This document shows, piece after piece, positions 11,983 to 24,842 of a DNA stretch of 64,000 nucleotides; within the stretch, counting starts at the first letter, position 1, and the number at the start of each line of letters is the position of its first letter. This DNA comes from Eublepharis macularius. Taxonomy: Eukaryota > Chordata > Lepidosauria > Squamata > Eublepharidae. A model generated the notes under the pieces. The model did no database searches. It worked only from the letters and a program-made list of their open reading frames with translations, and had not been told where the DNA came from. The stretch covers positions 32,495,368 through 32,559,367 of the forward strand of contig NC_072791.1 in the NCBI RefSeq assembly GCF_028583425.1. The letters run 5' to 3'. The translations under genes were made by a program, and so were the position numbers.

Positions 11983-12628
11983 TAGAGATGGGCACGATCC
12001 GCATTACGATCGGAAACCCCCCACGATAATGGCGATCGCACGATCGGGACCCGGCACGGGCTAGGCACGTGCTCAGGCACGGCCAACGATCCAGCGGTCG
12101 AGAGGGGGGCTGGATCGGGGCTTGATCGGGGCGATTGTGCTCGGATCGGGAAGCCAGACACTCAGGCGCCAGCAATCTATTCCCCTGGCAACGGAGCCAG
12201 GGGAATGCCTGAGCTGTGTTTGCCCTCCTTCTGTCGCCCTGGAAACCTGAATTGAAGCCCAGCTTTCCTTGATCAGCAGGGCTTCCTTCCAACCACGGAG
12301 CAGCAAAGCAGTCACCAGCTGGGAGAAGACACCCAAGGGAGGGAGGGGGAAGGGGGTGTTCTGTAGCCACGGGCACTCCAATCTCATCCTTGCAAACCCT
12401 GATAGGCAGCTCTGACGGCCAAACACAAACACAGATGCCGCCGGCATCAGCCACCGTTCCTGTATCGCTGGGAACAGCGGGGCGCCCCTCCACTTTTGCC
12501 TCCACGATCCACAATCCACGGATCGGAAACTGGAGATGATCGGTGTGGATCGTTAATTCGGGATCGTTGCCGGCGCCGATCCACAATCAGCTTGATCGGT
12601 ATTTTTTTTTTCAGTGTGCCCACTTCTA
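11983..12628. mobile_element. Non-autonomous hAT-like element in a TRIP11 intron
   Basis: A 646-bp unit starts TAGAGATGGGCACGATC and ends GTGCCCACTTCTA, imperfect terminal inverted repeats. It is flanked by a perfect 8-bp direct repeat AGAATAAG (11975-11982 and 12629-12636), the hallmark of hAT transposition. The interior is GC-rich and unlike the AT-rich intron around it, with many GATCG words. It contains a 205-codon open stretch on the minus strand (11969-12586) that I regard as chance in GC-rich DNA: it runs past the element edge and shows no transposase motif. Confidence 0.8.
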
Positions 12629-12949
12629 AGAATAAGTGCCATTTTAGAACCATTGTGAGCTTTTATTATTATAAAACCCATGGCACTTTTTTAGTAGATA
12701 TTCTAGGCAAACCCACCTCAATTGCTATTTATTATGTAGGCTAAATGCTCACTGATTTATTCATTATGGACTGTCTGAAGATAATTTTACCAGTGCATGT
12801 AGTTGGGGGAGGGGGAGCTTGGCTGAACTTTACACTGCCTAAATTGTATAAGCAAGCATTGTTCATTAATAAAATTGATGCAAGGATTCTATTTGAAACA
12901 GAGAGGCAGGAGTAGATTGTAATCTGTTCTTTTCTAAATTACTCCCTAG

Positions 12950-13075
12950 TTAGTGTTAGAAGACCAAAAAGGTGTTACACGATGGATGACTGGATGGTTT
13001 GGAGGAGGAACCATGGGATCAAAGAGTGTTCCCAGTACACCTCTGCGACCAACCCATCAATCAATTTTTAACAGT
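12950..13075 (+). CDS. TRIP11: TRIP11 (GMAP-210) GRAB-domain exon 2
   Basis: A 126-nt exon (42 codons, phase 0 on both sides) between a CCCTAG acceptor and an AGT|GTAAGT donor. It encodes [20 protein letters not shown] followed by [22 protein letters not shown]. The VTRWMTGW block and the SVPxTPLRP motif are diagnostic of the GMAP-210 C-terminus just after the GRAB core. Compared with the mammalian protein as I remember it, a short GTM insertion precedes GSKSVP. Confidence 0.93.
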
Positions 13076-13765
13076 GTAAGTACTTAACGTCCCTTGTTAT
13101 CTGAATGGAAAATGTTATAACGGTATATTTTAAGTGCTGAACTCAGATGGTCACTCCTGAATGGGGGCTTATGCACGAATATTCATGGCTTTTCATTTTT
13201 GTTCTACTTATTCCTTTCTTTCCAGTCAATCAAGACATTTATTAGCCACCTTTTTATGTTATAGAACTCAAGGTAGCTTACAGTGTAAGCTGCCCAACTA
13301 CGTAAGAATACATAATAAATGTAAGAATATATTAATAAGTCTCATAATGTTTCCAGTTCATGTGTGTTTCTTCCTGGAATTGTGGAGCATAGGGATTTAA
13401 AAAATTTTTCTTAATGAATGGTTGTCTTCATAATTTCTTTTTTTATTCATTAAGCTAATAATGGAGATCTCTATTCTTACACATATAGTAGAAAGTATCA
13501 GCTCATACCTAGGTTTGCACCACTAGCTCTCTAAAATCACACACGACATTTTCTGATAAAGCCAAAAAATGCTCTTTGTATGTAAGTCTCAAATCTGTCA
13601 AAAGCTGTGTTTCTTTAGCTGCAAGATTGTTGAACTTGGTGTCTGTGTCAAATGAATTAAACAGTTGAATTGTTCTGTGCCATCTGGAATTATCATGAGT
13701 CAAGGACATTTCTTGTGTCCAAAGCTGTTGTTTGCACTGATTTAATTGGTGCACTTTTTTTGCAG

Positions 13766-13910
13766 TCTTTCTCAGAATTATTTGTGAAGTTCCTTGAAAC
13801 AGAATCACGTCCAACTCTTCCTCCACCAACGCTTTCTGTGCATGACATGAAGCCGTTAGGAGCAACAGGAATCGGCAAGCCCAGCACTAATTGCCCCGGC
13901 AGCATCGCAG
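13766..13910 (+). CDS. TRIP11: TRIP11 (GMAP-210) penultimate exon
   Basis: A 145-nt exon after a T-rich tract and TGCAG, ending GCAG|GTAAAA. It starts in phase 0 and leaves one base (phase 1). It encodes [20 protein letters not shown] and then [20 protein letters not shown]. The [14 protein letters not shown] block is strongly conserved in TRIP11; the proline/serine part after it varies between species. It is followed by a 3.4-kb intron carrying a LINE 3' end and a MIR-like SINE. Confidence 0.93.
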
Positions 13911-13934
13911 GTAAAAGCTTTCATTTTTGTATTA

Positions 13935-14475
13935 TTTATTTATTTATTACTTTCATTCCGTCCTCCCTGTACAGGCAGGCTCAGGGTGGATTACGTCAAG
14001 TAAAAACATTTATAATAAAACCTACACCTTAAAACAGTTTAAAAACAACAACAGCACAGCAATACAATATAAATTGTAAAATGTACAAGATAGCATCAAT
14101 CAGCTAATTGGAGGCAATCAATCTGCCACTTAGAACTGCCACTCAAGAACTCTAGGAGGGCAGGATCCGGTCTTCCCTTCTCCTCCTCTATTTAGGCCGG
14201 TGGCAGCCTAGCCTAGCCTCAACCATACACCTGGCAGAACAGCTCTGTCTTACAGGCCCAGCGCAAGGATAGTAAATCCTGCTGGGCCCTGGTCTCATTA
14301 GACAGAGAATTCCACCAAGTTGGAGCCAGGACCAAAAAGGCACCGGCTCTGGTCGAGGCCAGGCGGGCCTCCCTAGGGCCAGGGACCACCAATAGTTGTT
14401 TATCCCCTGACGGAAGTGTCCTCCGGGGCATGGCATTTTGTACTGAACTTGTGCCAACTGAATTTCCAAGGCTGT
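13935..14475 (-). repeat. LINE 3'-end fragment, antisense, in a TRIP11 intron
   Basis: Begins at the TTATTTATTTATTA tail and continues with 'caggcaggctcagggtgga', the reverse of the tail at 31.65 kb. At 14220-14400 the minus strand carries the same coding block as 31.3-31.45 kb ('ctgtcttacaggcccagcg', 'gtctcattagacagagaattcc'). It is thus a second copy of that family, in opposite orientation. Confidence 0.7.
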
Positions 14476-16790
14476 TGTTATTTAGGCTTTTGCACAATGG
14501 AAGGGAAATTAGTAATACAATGTTAAAACATTATCAGCGTTGTGGTATTCCATGCTCAATTACAGTAGAATGCTGGTTAGATCACTATTGTCTCCTGATG
14601 GAGGAAATGAGTCCATTTGACCCTTGAAAAGCCACACTGGATAAGGGTACAGTTAGGAAGGGAATTGAGCGAGATCACCCATCTGCCCTCTGGCATCAGC
14701 AGAGAAGCTGATAGGATCCGACCCCATGTTTTTGCATGTCATTAGTCTGATATTACAGGACAGTGCTTGTGATTATCTCATGATAATCAGTCAGTGGCTG
14801 CAACTATAACCTAAAAATTTCTGTACCACTTCTGCAGTGAGCCCAAGAGCTTGCATTTCCCAGGTACTCAATTTGAGGCAGCATAAAAATTTTGTACAAT
14901 GTTGATGGCTTAAATAGGGACTATAAAAAGAGGTTCCACCTCTCCTTGCAGAATGTTGCTTATCACAGTGCTTTTTAACAACTGTGAAATTTTGGCTTGA
15001 AGTTTAAACTTAGTGTTTCATGGTAATGTAAAGCTGGAGAGTTTCCAGTCTGAAAACTTATCTTTTGAAAGTTTACATTTCCAATAAATTTATGATTTAT
15101 ATGCCTTTGTCCTTGTGTCGCTTGTGGTATTATAGTGTAAGTGCCCTATTTTGTTTGGCAATCACCCAGTTTTCTTGTCTGGACAAAAAGTTCTGAGGTG
15201 CTTTGTCCGTTCAGGAACTGGATTGATGCCTGTGGAACCAGACACATATTCTGTATCCCTCAATTGTTTTGGTATTTAACTTTTTGGATATTAAGACTAG
15301 GTTATCTGGAATCAGTCTTATAGAATTGGTTAACAGACATAAATGCATAGTTCTCAGGTCACCCTCAGTAAATAAATCTTTCATTTGTGACTCCGTTATG
15401 TAGCTTAACTCCTGAATCTCACTTTAATAGTTCTTCTGAAAAAGGCCTACGCTTTTTCCACATGCTTGTAAAGCAAATCTTTTAAAAGACTTGGGTCCCA
15501 CATAATACGGTAGAAATGCAGTCATATGGAGGTTTTCCTCCATGCGGTAAAACTTGGGTGCAGCATCTTGTCACAGGTCTGGTGATTCATTTTTTGCCAA
15601 CCCCCCACCACTAATTGTGTGAATTTGGGGGAAGAGAGAGGATGGGGAGAGGGAATGCTTGAAGTGCAGATTATCTGGTTTGTAATTACTACAAGACATG
15701 GGATGCTTGTGGCAATTGAGGTGCACGGGGTGGGTGGGGGGAGTTTCTCTCTTGAATTTTACTCCTCCCATCCATAAACCACACTGCCCTTATGAAGGGA
15801 ATAGGGCCTTATATATTTCTATATATTACCATTACCTTGTTTTCTGCTGCCACTAATTACCCTTAAAGATAAAGCACACTTTTTATTTATACCCTTGGTA
15901 TAGCTTGGCTAATGCTAGATGGAGACACTGAGTCCGAGGGATAACAAGAGCACAGTGCAATAAAGCTCTTTGCTTTGAGAAGGTTACATTGTAAATTGCA
16001 AGAAGCATCACTTACTAGCATTCCCAACTTACAGGAAAATAAACATGAGTTCAAACTACATTGTATGGAATCTGTTTGTATCCTAGGTGGTGGGGAGATT
16101 AGACATTTTAAGATACAGTGCTTATTGACTGTCTACATAGTTATATGTTGAATTTTCCATGAGTGCTATTTTGTAAAAATCAGGTGTTTTAAGATAGTTC
16201 TACACACACTTCAGCGTACCCCTTGTGCCCTGTCTCTATACCATTTCAGTTTATGTTCTTTTGCTAAGGGTTTGGAACTGGACTGGACAGCAGAGGACAA
16301 GGAGGTGGATCTTCTAGCTCATTTCTTATCACACCAAGGGTGGGGTGGGGCTGACACAGTTCTCACCCCCCTCTCCCATGGCAGACTTCCACTCCCCCCT
16401 CATGCAGTTCCTGGGGTCCCCTGCTTCTCCCAAGCAGCTTTTCAGGAACATTTTGGGCTGAAGGGGGGGGGGGGAGATAGTGGAGAAGTCGCACAGGAGA
16501 TATTCCCTTGTGTTTTTTGCACGGTCACATAATTTTCTTTGGTTCTGTTTAACCACATGGGGGCAACGTTTGTAAGAATAGCATAAACATAGAATAGTAG
16601 CGGAAATGAAATCTTGTTATGTCATCACTTGTCTGTAAAATGTCTCTGAATTCACTGTTACTGTCAAGAAAATGCTGACTACACATTGCTAAATGTACAG
16701 TCATTGTTGTAGCCTTAGAAATGGTTGAATTTCAGTATTGCTGTTATTCAAAGGCTAAAACACTCCTTAAGGATTCAGGCTTTGATCCAA
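14476..16790. other. TRIP11 intron sequence, no element recognised
   Basis: AT-rich intron DNA between the LINE end and the MIR-like SINE. A G run (16465-16474) and short low-complexity patches are the only visible structure. Confidence 0.5.
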
Positions 16791-16794
16791 ATGA

Positions 16795-17025
16795 TAAAAT
16801 AATAACTGCATTTATATACCACCCATCTTAACAGATTAGTGTCCACTCAGAGCAGTGAACAAAGTCGGCGTTGTTATTATCCCCACAATCCAGCTGGGAG
16901 TTGGGGCTGAGAGGAGTGGCTTACCCAAGGCCACCTACTGAGTGAGTTCATGGCAGTAATGGGACTTGAACCAACAAAGTGCTGATTCGTAGCTCAACCA
17001 CTTAACTATTATGCTACAGGAGCTG
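16795..17025 (-). repeat. MIR/CORE-SINE-like element, antisense, in a TRIP11 intron
   Basis: Shows 'tttatataccacccatctta', 'gtccactcagagcagtgaac', 'ttattatccccacaa', 'ggcttacccaaggccacc' and a degenerate tRNA-like end 'ctcaaccacttaactattatgc'. Same subfamily as the copies at 5.64 and 63.1 kb. Confidence 0.65.
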
Positions 17026-17294
17026 TATGTGGATCTCCACTTGTGGATCTTTTCTGACCTCCTTCGCCCCTGCCCCAATGCTGCTTTCAAGGGCCAGGGG
17101 AAATCAGCAGAAACTGCTCCCCCATCAAGCAGAAGTTGACTTCCATGGTTGGAAAGGGACATTTGGATCAAATCTGTTTCTAACTAAATTATTGAAATCG
17201 TTTTTGTGGAGTAAGCATGCTTAAAAGTGTGTTTTTTGGAGGGGCAAACCCAAACTGATATAAAATATTTAACTGTACTGCATTTTTCTGTCAG

Positions 17295-17515
17295 ATCCAA
17301 CAGGTCCGGGAACCACCAAGAGACCAGATGCAAACCCATTCCTTGCTCCTCGCTCAGCAGCTGTCCCTCTCATCTCCCCAGCCAATCTCGGAACCAGTGG
17401 ATCTGGGCACCTGCTTATGAAACCTATTTCTGATGCTTTGCCCACTTTCACGCCTTTGCCAGTAGCACCTGACGCTAGTGCTGGTGCAGTACTAAAAGAC
17501 CTATTAAAGCAATAG
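17295..17515 (+). CDS. TRIP11: TRIP11 (GMAP-210) last coding exon and stop
   Basis: The exon begins after TTTTTCTGTCAG; its first two bases complete the aspartate codon split with the previous exon. It encodes [20 protein letters not shown], continues with [16 protein letters not shown] and [19 protein letters not shown], and ends KDLLKQ-stop at 17513-17515. The [14 protein letters not shown] block, the [17 protein letters not shown] block and the LKDLLKQ terminus match the known GMAP-210 C-terminus, so the frame and the stop are firm. Confidence 0.95.
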
Positions 17516-19340
17516 ACACTTCTGAGTTGGTGATGACAATGATAACAGCACTTTAAGGAGAGAGAGAAAACCGTTGCATTCATATAATATACCGTAAAGA
17601 GGCCTTTTGTAAAAAGTTGTGTTGATGGTTTCAGTTGCTTTTAACATTTTTTTCCCTTTAAAAATACAATTATGAACTAATGAAATGCTTTTGAGTATGT
17701 TGGCTACAGCAAGAATAGTCATTCTTGTTGTATGAGTAGGCTGAGTTAACTTCTAAGCAAGGGAAAAGGTGATCTACATGAAAAATTATAAGAATTAACA
17801 CCAGCTTTTTAACAAATCAAGGTGTTCTACCCATGTAGAACTGCAAGAGAAGCGTCTGAAAAGCTGCAAGTCAGAATATAAATGGAATATTATTCTAGGA
17901 TGTATTTTTATATCGTTGGCACAAGTTCTCCAGAAACGGCTGTTGGCACACGAGGGATCTTGTGCAACAGGGAGAGGTAACATGCAGACCACATTTTGTC
18001 CATACAAGTCTAGCTTCAGCTGCCGTAGTTCACCTCTTTTTGGAGTGTAGAATGGTGGGAAAGTATGTATCTGCTATGACTGCTGGGTGAGCTTGAGGAA
18101 CATAAGTTCTGAACCCACTGAATGTAGTATTATCCGATGTAGTGCTGAGCTAGAAATGCTTACCTACTTTTCTGGCATCTTTTTGGCTTGAATTGTGCAG
18201 ACATGGAGCTTAGAAGTAGGGAGCTGTAAAAGTATTATGCTCCACATGAATGGTATCAGTTGACCAAGTCTGTTTTCTAGGGGCAATAAATGCAGTAGGC
18301 TCACAACAACATTGTCTCCTGGTGACCAGAAAATAGTCTGCGTTAGCCAGTCTGCTTATAAGGGGCAGATGCAGTGGGAAGTCCATATTGCGCTCATGTA
18401 CACATGCTCCTCTCTAGCTCTGTTGACAACTCGTGTCTGTGGAAGATGCTTTTTTTGAAGTCCCATGAAAAAATGTTAGCTGCAACTCTTTTGTGTATGT
18501 GCAAGTTTATGTTAGTACATGGCTTTCTATGTTAGTACAATGTCTCTGTTGACTTTTCCTGTCTCAAGTTGTTACTCATAAGGATGAAAATATCAGACCT
18601 GCCAGCACTATGGAGTTCATAAACATTTTTCAAATTTCCACGTACCCACACTTTGGTAAATGGCCACTGGTAGGAAACCATATGTATATTTATACTGTGT
18701 GTTTGAAATATGTTGTATTGCATTCATTCAAGATGTATATTTAAGAGAGACACATAGATTTTAATGGAGGTATAAAGTATGAACATATGTATAGAGCTTT
18801 GCTCCGGTTAAGTAGATGCTTTATTCCAAATGTGTAAATAGCAGCCAGCAGAATTCTGTAAATTTTGCCACACATTGTACAATTGACACACACATACTGG
18901 AAGGAGCACTTGCCTCCTTGGATGAATAGTTTTGAGCCCCAGCATCTCTCTAAAGTGTCCTTTTTTCTAAATCTTTGAAGTTTTACGCTGCTGTTTGTGT
19001 AATTAGTATTAAGGTCACGTTGTATAAGTTCTATATTAGAACTTGCAGCCTTTCTTCCTCTTCCTCTGCAATTGAATTGAATTACTATAGAGTGAATCAT
19101 GGCTATGTAGTTGGCCAAGAGCTGCCAAGTTAATGCATTCAAGGAGCATTTTGTTTTTATTTATATATTGGTAAAGACTCGGAATGCTTCTAAACGAATC
19201 TCTGGTAAGATTTGAAGAGGCTCTATTTAACAGTGAAGTGCTATATTTTCACCTTTTTCATGTTCCAATTCCATTCACGGTTTCACTTTTTTTGTAGATT
19301 GGGATGGTCTGTTCAAAATAAACACATAGCATAGGTTATT
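17516..19340 (+). other. TRIP11: Probable TRIP11 3' untranslated region
   Basis: AT-rich sequence directly after the stop, without recognised repeats, as expected for a 3'UTR. Candidate poly(A) signals AATAAA lie at 18285-18290 and 19317-19322; a further one at 19954-19959 would lengthen it. Which is used cannot be told from sequence alone. The coordinates end just after the second candidate. Confidence 0.45.
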
Positions 19341-20479
19341 GTTTTGAAATTTAATACCAGTTTATTAAATGTTAATTCCCACAATGGATTCTTTAGCAAA
19401 TTCATGTATTTTTTTTTAAAAAAAAAGAACCCCAGTTTCTGGAATTCAATAAGCATGCTGTTTTGTGCCCTAGTATGAATGATAAGCAAAAACTAAATTT
19501 GAAAACTTTGTTTCATCACATGTTTTAATGCTTCCATTATAGACCACTTGAAATGTTTTCTTTGAAAACCAACTTGTTTTTTTTTCCAATAGACTATAAA
19601 GAAAACTTAAACTACATTTTGTGTGTGAGCATTCTATGGCATACATTATATTTCATTTGTTAGTCTCACTGCTTGTTACCAGTGATACTAACAAATTAAT
19701 GTAAGCAGAAGTGCTTGGAGATGCTCCTCAAGGAACAGAGCAGGCCACAGTTCAGTGCATTCTGCTTTTGTGAATAAGTTCTTACTGCCAAGACTGTATA
19801 TATTTCAGGGGAAGTACATTCAGTTAGAGTTCAGTGTCATGAGAATACCAGTTTTTACTTTTTTTAAAAAAAGTATATTTTACACCTTTTACCTCCAGGT
19901 AAGTTTTATAGTGAGAAATGTGTGGAGCTTCTTTTCTTGAACAGCAGAAGCAGAATAAATTTATTCATGACAAAGAATGGAACTCTGCATAATTTGTTCA
20001 GGTATCAAAATTCACTTGATTTTAGTATAGAATTCTGATTTTGTTCCCCTTTCACCAACAGTACTGTTGGTGGTAAAATCTCTTGACTTGGAATGTATCA
20101 CACAAGATTGAGGGGTAGCAATTCTGTCTGATTTCCTTCTCCTCACTGCAATCTCCCACCCTATCTGTGCCGAATGGTACTTTGTTCATGCCCCTCAGCT
20201 TTCAGGATTTGAAAGAAGCTTCTGAGGAAAAGAGAAGATAATATGAATGCCTACTTGTGCATCTGTAGGATTGCCCTGTGTTTACCTGAAAACTACCAAA
20301 ACGTTAAATCAGTATAAAGGTTAAAATGAAGGAAAAACTTCAGTGAGAGTCTGAACAATCATTGAAAAGAGAAGTGCCATAGGATTTCCATCCAGATCAC
20401 TTAGTAGCCATCTTGTTTCTTTTAATGGAAATGCATGAAAACCTTCAGGTGGAAAGCCACCCTAAACATATGCTAAATA

Positions 20480-21235
20480 AATGAGGTAATGAGGTAACAA
20501 TACAGCCAAGAAATGAGAGGAAAGATCCTCTTAGGGATTAAAAATTGGTTAAAAGACAGGAAGCAAAGTGCAGGAATAAACAGACAGTTTTTACAGTGGA
20601 GGGAAGTGAGCAGTTGGGTCCCACAAGGATCAGTATTGGAGCCAGTGCTATTTAATTTGTTCATGAATTATCTGGAACCAGTGTTGTGGCCAAGTTTGCA
20701 GATGATGCAAAAGTATTCAGGATGGTGAAAACCAAAGCCCACTGAAGAGCTCCAGAAGGGTCTCTACAAATAGGGCGAGTGGGTAACAGTGCAGCAAATG
20801 AAGTTCATTATAGGCAAATGTTAGATGATGCACATAGGAACAAAAAAATCCCAGTTTCAAGTACATGCTAACGTGGTGTCTGAACTTGCTGAGATTGAGA
20901 GGGAAAGAGACCTTGGGGTTACAGTGGATGCAAGGAGTGATTAAGATGTGAAATTCACTGCCAGAGGATGTAGTGATGGCCACAGCTTTAACAGAGGATT
21001 GGACAAATTCGTGGAGGGCAGGTCTATCAATGGCTACTAGCTATAGTGACTAAAGGGAACCTCCACATTAAAAGGCAGTAAATTTCTGAATACAAATCCC
21101 AGGAGGCAATTTCAGAGTAAGGCTTCAACCTCTGTGCCCAGTTGTTAACTCTCTATAGTAACTGGTTGGACACTTAGTGAGATAGAATGCTGATCTAGAT
21201 GGACCATTGGTCTGATCCACTAGGCCTTACGTTTT
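20480..21235 (+). repeat. Decayed CR1-type LINE fragment
   Basis: A broken frame gives NWLKDRKQ...WREVSSWVPQGSVLEPVLFNLF, then a frameshifted KFADD-like block (AKFADDAK at about 20690-20715). These are RT palm motifs with the order and spacing of CR1 reverse transcriptase. The 3' side ends in 'gatggaccattggtctgatc', a tail shared with several squamate LINE/SINE families. Multiple stops make it dead. Confidence 0.7.
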
Positions 21236-21298
21236 TACTAGAACTTGTTCTGGGCTGTGCCACCTTGTGCAACACCCAAGCAGTAGATACCCTGGGAC

Positions 21299-22177
21299 TA
21301 GAGATTTGCTCTAAAAAAAATAAGTATGTTATGTATTTGGGTAATGGGAAGACCATAAATACCTGCATTTTCAATATCTGGGTTCTTCCATACTGGTTTT
21401 GTGTTTGGAACCAGTTTTTTTTCAGGGTTCTGAAACAATTTGGCTCCGTTATTCCCTATGGGAATCTTTCAGGGGGGCTGGAGGAGCTGTTTTTCATATA
21501 AATTACACCGAAATAGTGGTGGAGTAAGTTCAGTTCAAGAAGATTGAGTTAAGGGGTTCAATTCTCAGGCCTCTGAAGAAGGTGTCCAGCTACTCTCCAT
21601 TGTTTCCTATGGGGGGAAATTTAGTGCTTTCTGCAGGGCACATGAGCCTTAACCAAACGCACAAAACCAAACGCTGATCAAAAGTTTCCCAATACAAAAC
21701 GAAACAACAATGCCCAGCAGAATCAACATCAAACCAGAGAATCACAGCAGAACCAACCTGGCAGCTGAACAGAAGTAAGACACACACACAGCATAGCAGC
21801 AAAAAACGTGTTCTACAAAACGTTGCCCTGAAGCTGCAGCCAAGAGGCCAGTTTGTGGGCTATAATCACTGTGGTCGGACAGACAGCTGAACTCCTACCA
21901 CGTGATGTCATTTGCCTGTGAGAGCCTCCTCTCTCTTCCTTTTGCCCAGGAAACCTGAAAAAGGCAAAATACAAGCTGCTGCAACCTTTAAAATGGCATC
22001 CCTGGTTATTCCCAATTATTCTGGGATTATTTGGGACTGCCAATACTGGTATATCCAAGAATCCTGGATATGATTGGGATTCCCAAATATACCTGGAAAA
22101 TACTGTAAAGGTATTGTGTGTGTGTGGGGGGGGGGGGTATATTTTCAGACCAGATAGACCAAAATCACACACCCCTA
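21299..22177. mobile_element. Possible hAT-like non-autonomous element
   Basis: The ends TAGAGATTTGC and ACACCCCTA are weakly inverted, and the flanks CCTGGGAC (21291-21298) and GCTGGCAC (22178-22185) match at 6 of 8 positions. The interior has A-rich and CA-rich parts and a TG/G run (22110-22137). Weaker than the other hAT calls because both ends and flanks have decayed. Confidence 0.35.
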
Positions 22178-23544
22178 GCTGGCACCTTTTGATGCCATCA
22201 TTTGGGTGCTTTACCTGAGCTCCTGGAGGAAAGAAGCCTAGATAGATGTTCCAGAGCTGTGGTCTGATTTAGTGTAAAGCAGCTTGCTATCTTTGGCTGA
22301 AGAGTTCATCCAGTATAGGAAAGATGGGTTCGTTTTTTATTGGTTTTATTTCATTTAAATTGATGGTAACTAGATAGTCTATTTCTGTTTTTATTGCCTG
22401 TAAGATGGCGTGGACTGGGCTAGCCACTTAAATAAGAGTCACACATTTCAACTATATCAGCCTCTTCAAGTAAATGAGTCTTGGCTTACATACCATGTTT
22501 ACCATTTAGACACACTTTCTCAGCTCTAATGCCATGTAACGTGCATATATTTCTGAGCTTCTTACGGAATTTAAAATTATAAAAATATACATTGGCAGTC
22601 TTATGATGAACAAAAGCAAACAGCTGCTGGTGTTTAAAAGAGAAGAATAACAACCTGCACACACTATTTACAGCTGCCAGAAATGTCAAACCTTTGGTGA
22701 ATTAGTGTAATTTAAGTGCTAGGTTCACATATAAGCAGACTTTTCCCGCAGTTAATCTACAATACCTAGCATTTATACATAGGAATTATTTTGCCATCAA
22801 AGGTAACGGGCACGTTCTACTGAACAATGCTTTCATGACTGCAGGGAGTGATTGCAGCGGTGGGAAGGATTTTCTAGGGTCAATCATAGTATTGAAAACA
22901 GGGTTCTTGGTTGATCCCTGGATAACAGCAAAAGGTGAGAATTTGAAAGTAGGGAGAACGAAGCATACTAAGAACTACTAAATGGGGGGTGGGGACTAGG
23001 CATAGATTTAAGTAGAGAAGGTCTGGGATCTTGGCATATAACATGAACAAGGGAAAAGAAAGGAGTACTTGAATTTAAACAAAATAGAGGTGTGTGAAAT
23101 TGGACCCCTATGAAAGTTTGTGCCATATGGCCCATAATTCTTTACACTAAGGGGGAGGGGAAGAATAAAGGTTTGGGGGCAGTTGCTCAGTCGTGAGTAA
23201 AATGTACTCTCTTCATGCTTACAGTCCTGGAACTGAAGAGAGATTCAAGGGTTTATTCTTGGTAAACACAGAGATTAAACTCTGGTGGGCACCATTTTCT
23301 CTGTGGTTTAGGATTTTTTTTAACACCGAACTATATTTAGGTGGATTTGAGTCCCTTGCTTTCTGAGAGAGAGAGAGAGAGAGAGACCATAGGGATAAAA
23401 GAGGACATATTGACAGCCAGTGAGTAAGGAAGTTTAAGGAAATTATCCCACACAATCTAGATATGAGGAAATTGAGGACAGCCTTTTCCCATATGAAACC
23501 ATCCAATTCAGTCATCTTCTGAGGCCTTATTTGGGTGCTCTCAC

Positions 23545-23850
23545 CATATGAGGCTACATAGGTGGCAATACAGGAAAAGGATTTTTTTTGTCATGGTGCT
23601 GAAACACTGGAATTCCCTATCCAGATCAGTTTGCCTGTCTCCCTCTGTCACTGTCTTCCTCCAGCAAGAGAAGACTTTTTTGTTTTGTTCGACACTCCCA
23701 GTAAACTTTAATTGGCCCTCCCTACTGGCTGTGTCATATCTGTATATCAGTATGTTTTTATTGTATTGTTAAATATTTTTCATATACATTTAAAATACTG
23801 TTTTAATGTTTTGATTTTCGCAGCCTTGGGGTACCTTGTTTGAGTGAAAA
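23545..23850 (+). repeat. LINE 3'-end fragment
   Basis: Carries a remnant 'HWNSLSRS'-like frame (the W-NSLP block near the C-terminus of L2/CR1 ORF2) and then a T-rich 3' tail with repeated TTTTAAAAT-type words. Related to the better preserved end at 31.1-31.7 kb. Confidence 0.5.
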
Positions 23851-23857
23851 TAATTAT

Positions 23858-24078
23858 GTGCTGACAAGTCACAAGTGACACATGGTGACCCCAGGACCAT
23901 GAATTTTCAAGGCAAGAGATGAGCAGAGGTAGTTTGCCTTTGCCTCCCTCTGCATAACAACCCTGGTTGTCTTTGGTGGTCTCCCATCCAAGTACTTACC
24001 ATAGCTGCTTAGCTTCAAAGCTCCGACAAGATCAGGCTAAGTTAGTCTGTTCAAGCTGGTAATTTGCGTAAAAAGGCA
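23858..24078 (-). repeat. 5S rRNA-derived SINE, antisense, copy 2
   Basis: Same family as at 1.0-1.2 kb: 'gacaagtcacaagtgacaca' at the tail side, 'aggtagtttgcctttgcctc' in the body and, at 23978-24040, the antisense 5S-like block (ctcccatccaagtacttacc ... ctgcttagcttcaaagctcc). The CCATCCAAGTACT block is the reverse complement of the 5S rRNA stretch AGTACTTGGATGG. Confidence 0.7.
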
Positions 24079-24119
24079 GCATAGAAATGTTTTTTTAATT
24101 TAAGTTTGGAGGTATTAGC

Positions 24120-24360
24120 ACCAATAGAGTGAAGCAAACACACAAGGTGAGTTTGGGAGTCTGTGGATTAAAGAATCCAAAGAGGTCAGATAGACTGCAA
24201 TTTAAATGGGGGGGGGGGGTGGAAAACTGCTGGAAGTCTATTATAAAAAAGGGGGGGAATGGGTGGGGGAACCAAAACGGGATGGAGATGTTAATTGAAT
24301 GTTATGAGTGATATATGTTAACCCATCCAATAAAAACTTTAAAAACAAAAACAAAAAAAA
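24120..24360 (+). repeat. L1-type LINE 3' end with poly(A)
   Basis: A G-rich 3'UTR-like stretch (G runs at 24207-24217 and 24251-24256), then 'gttatgagtgatatatgtta', then CCAATAAAAACTTTAAAAAC followed by an A-rich tail to 24360. AATAAAAACTTTAAAAA before the tail is a common L1 3' terminus. No coding sequence remains. Confidence 0.55.
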
Positions 24361-24842
24361 GAGGTGGCCTGTAACCCAAATGACTACCAAGTTTGTTCCC
24401 TGGCCTCTAGAGGCATCACTCTGAGCATGTCCAAAGTGCAAATCAAATTATACCACTGGATGAATATTTGCACAAGAATCTTGCTTGCTATATATAACAG
24501 GGTCCTATGGGTGGTAATGGGGGGGTACTGTCCCTGGTTACTGGGAGGAAAACAACTTGTGCGAGAGTGATAGCTTATAGACCTCCCATGTTACAATTTG
24601 ATCTTGTGAGGAATCAACATCACCTGAAAAACCAACTTCACAGAAAAACCGCTTAGACAACCCATGAATCTCTTCTATGAAGATGCTTACTAATTCAAGA
24701 TACACATATACAGGAATAATAATAAATGCAATGACCAAAATCCAAACTACAACAGTCACTGAACAGCAACAAGAAGAAAAGTCAGGAGTACAATTTCTTA
24801 TTTACTGGACAGATGTAAAAGCCAATCATTAACCTCTAAGGT

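Noticed and set aside
11969..12586. A 205-codon minus-strand frame inside a TRIP11 intron
   Set aside because: It lies in a hAT-like element and ends beyond its edge, with no transposase or other domain visible.
23978..24040. 5S rRNA-like sequence
   Set aside because: Truncated and mutated, attached to a SINE body; not a 5S gene.
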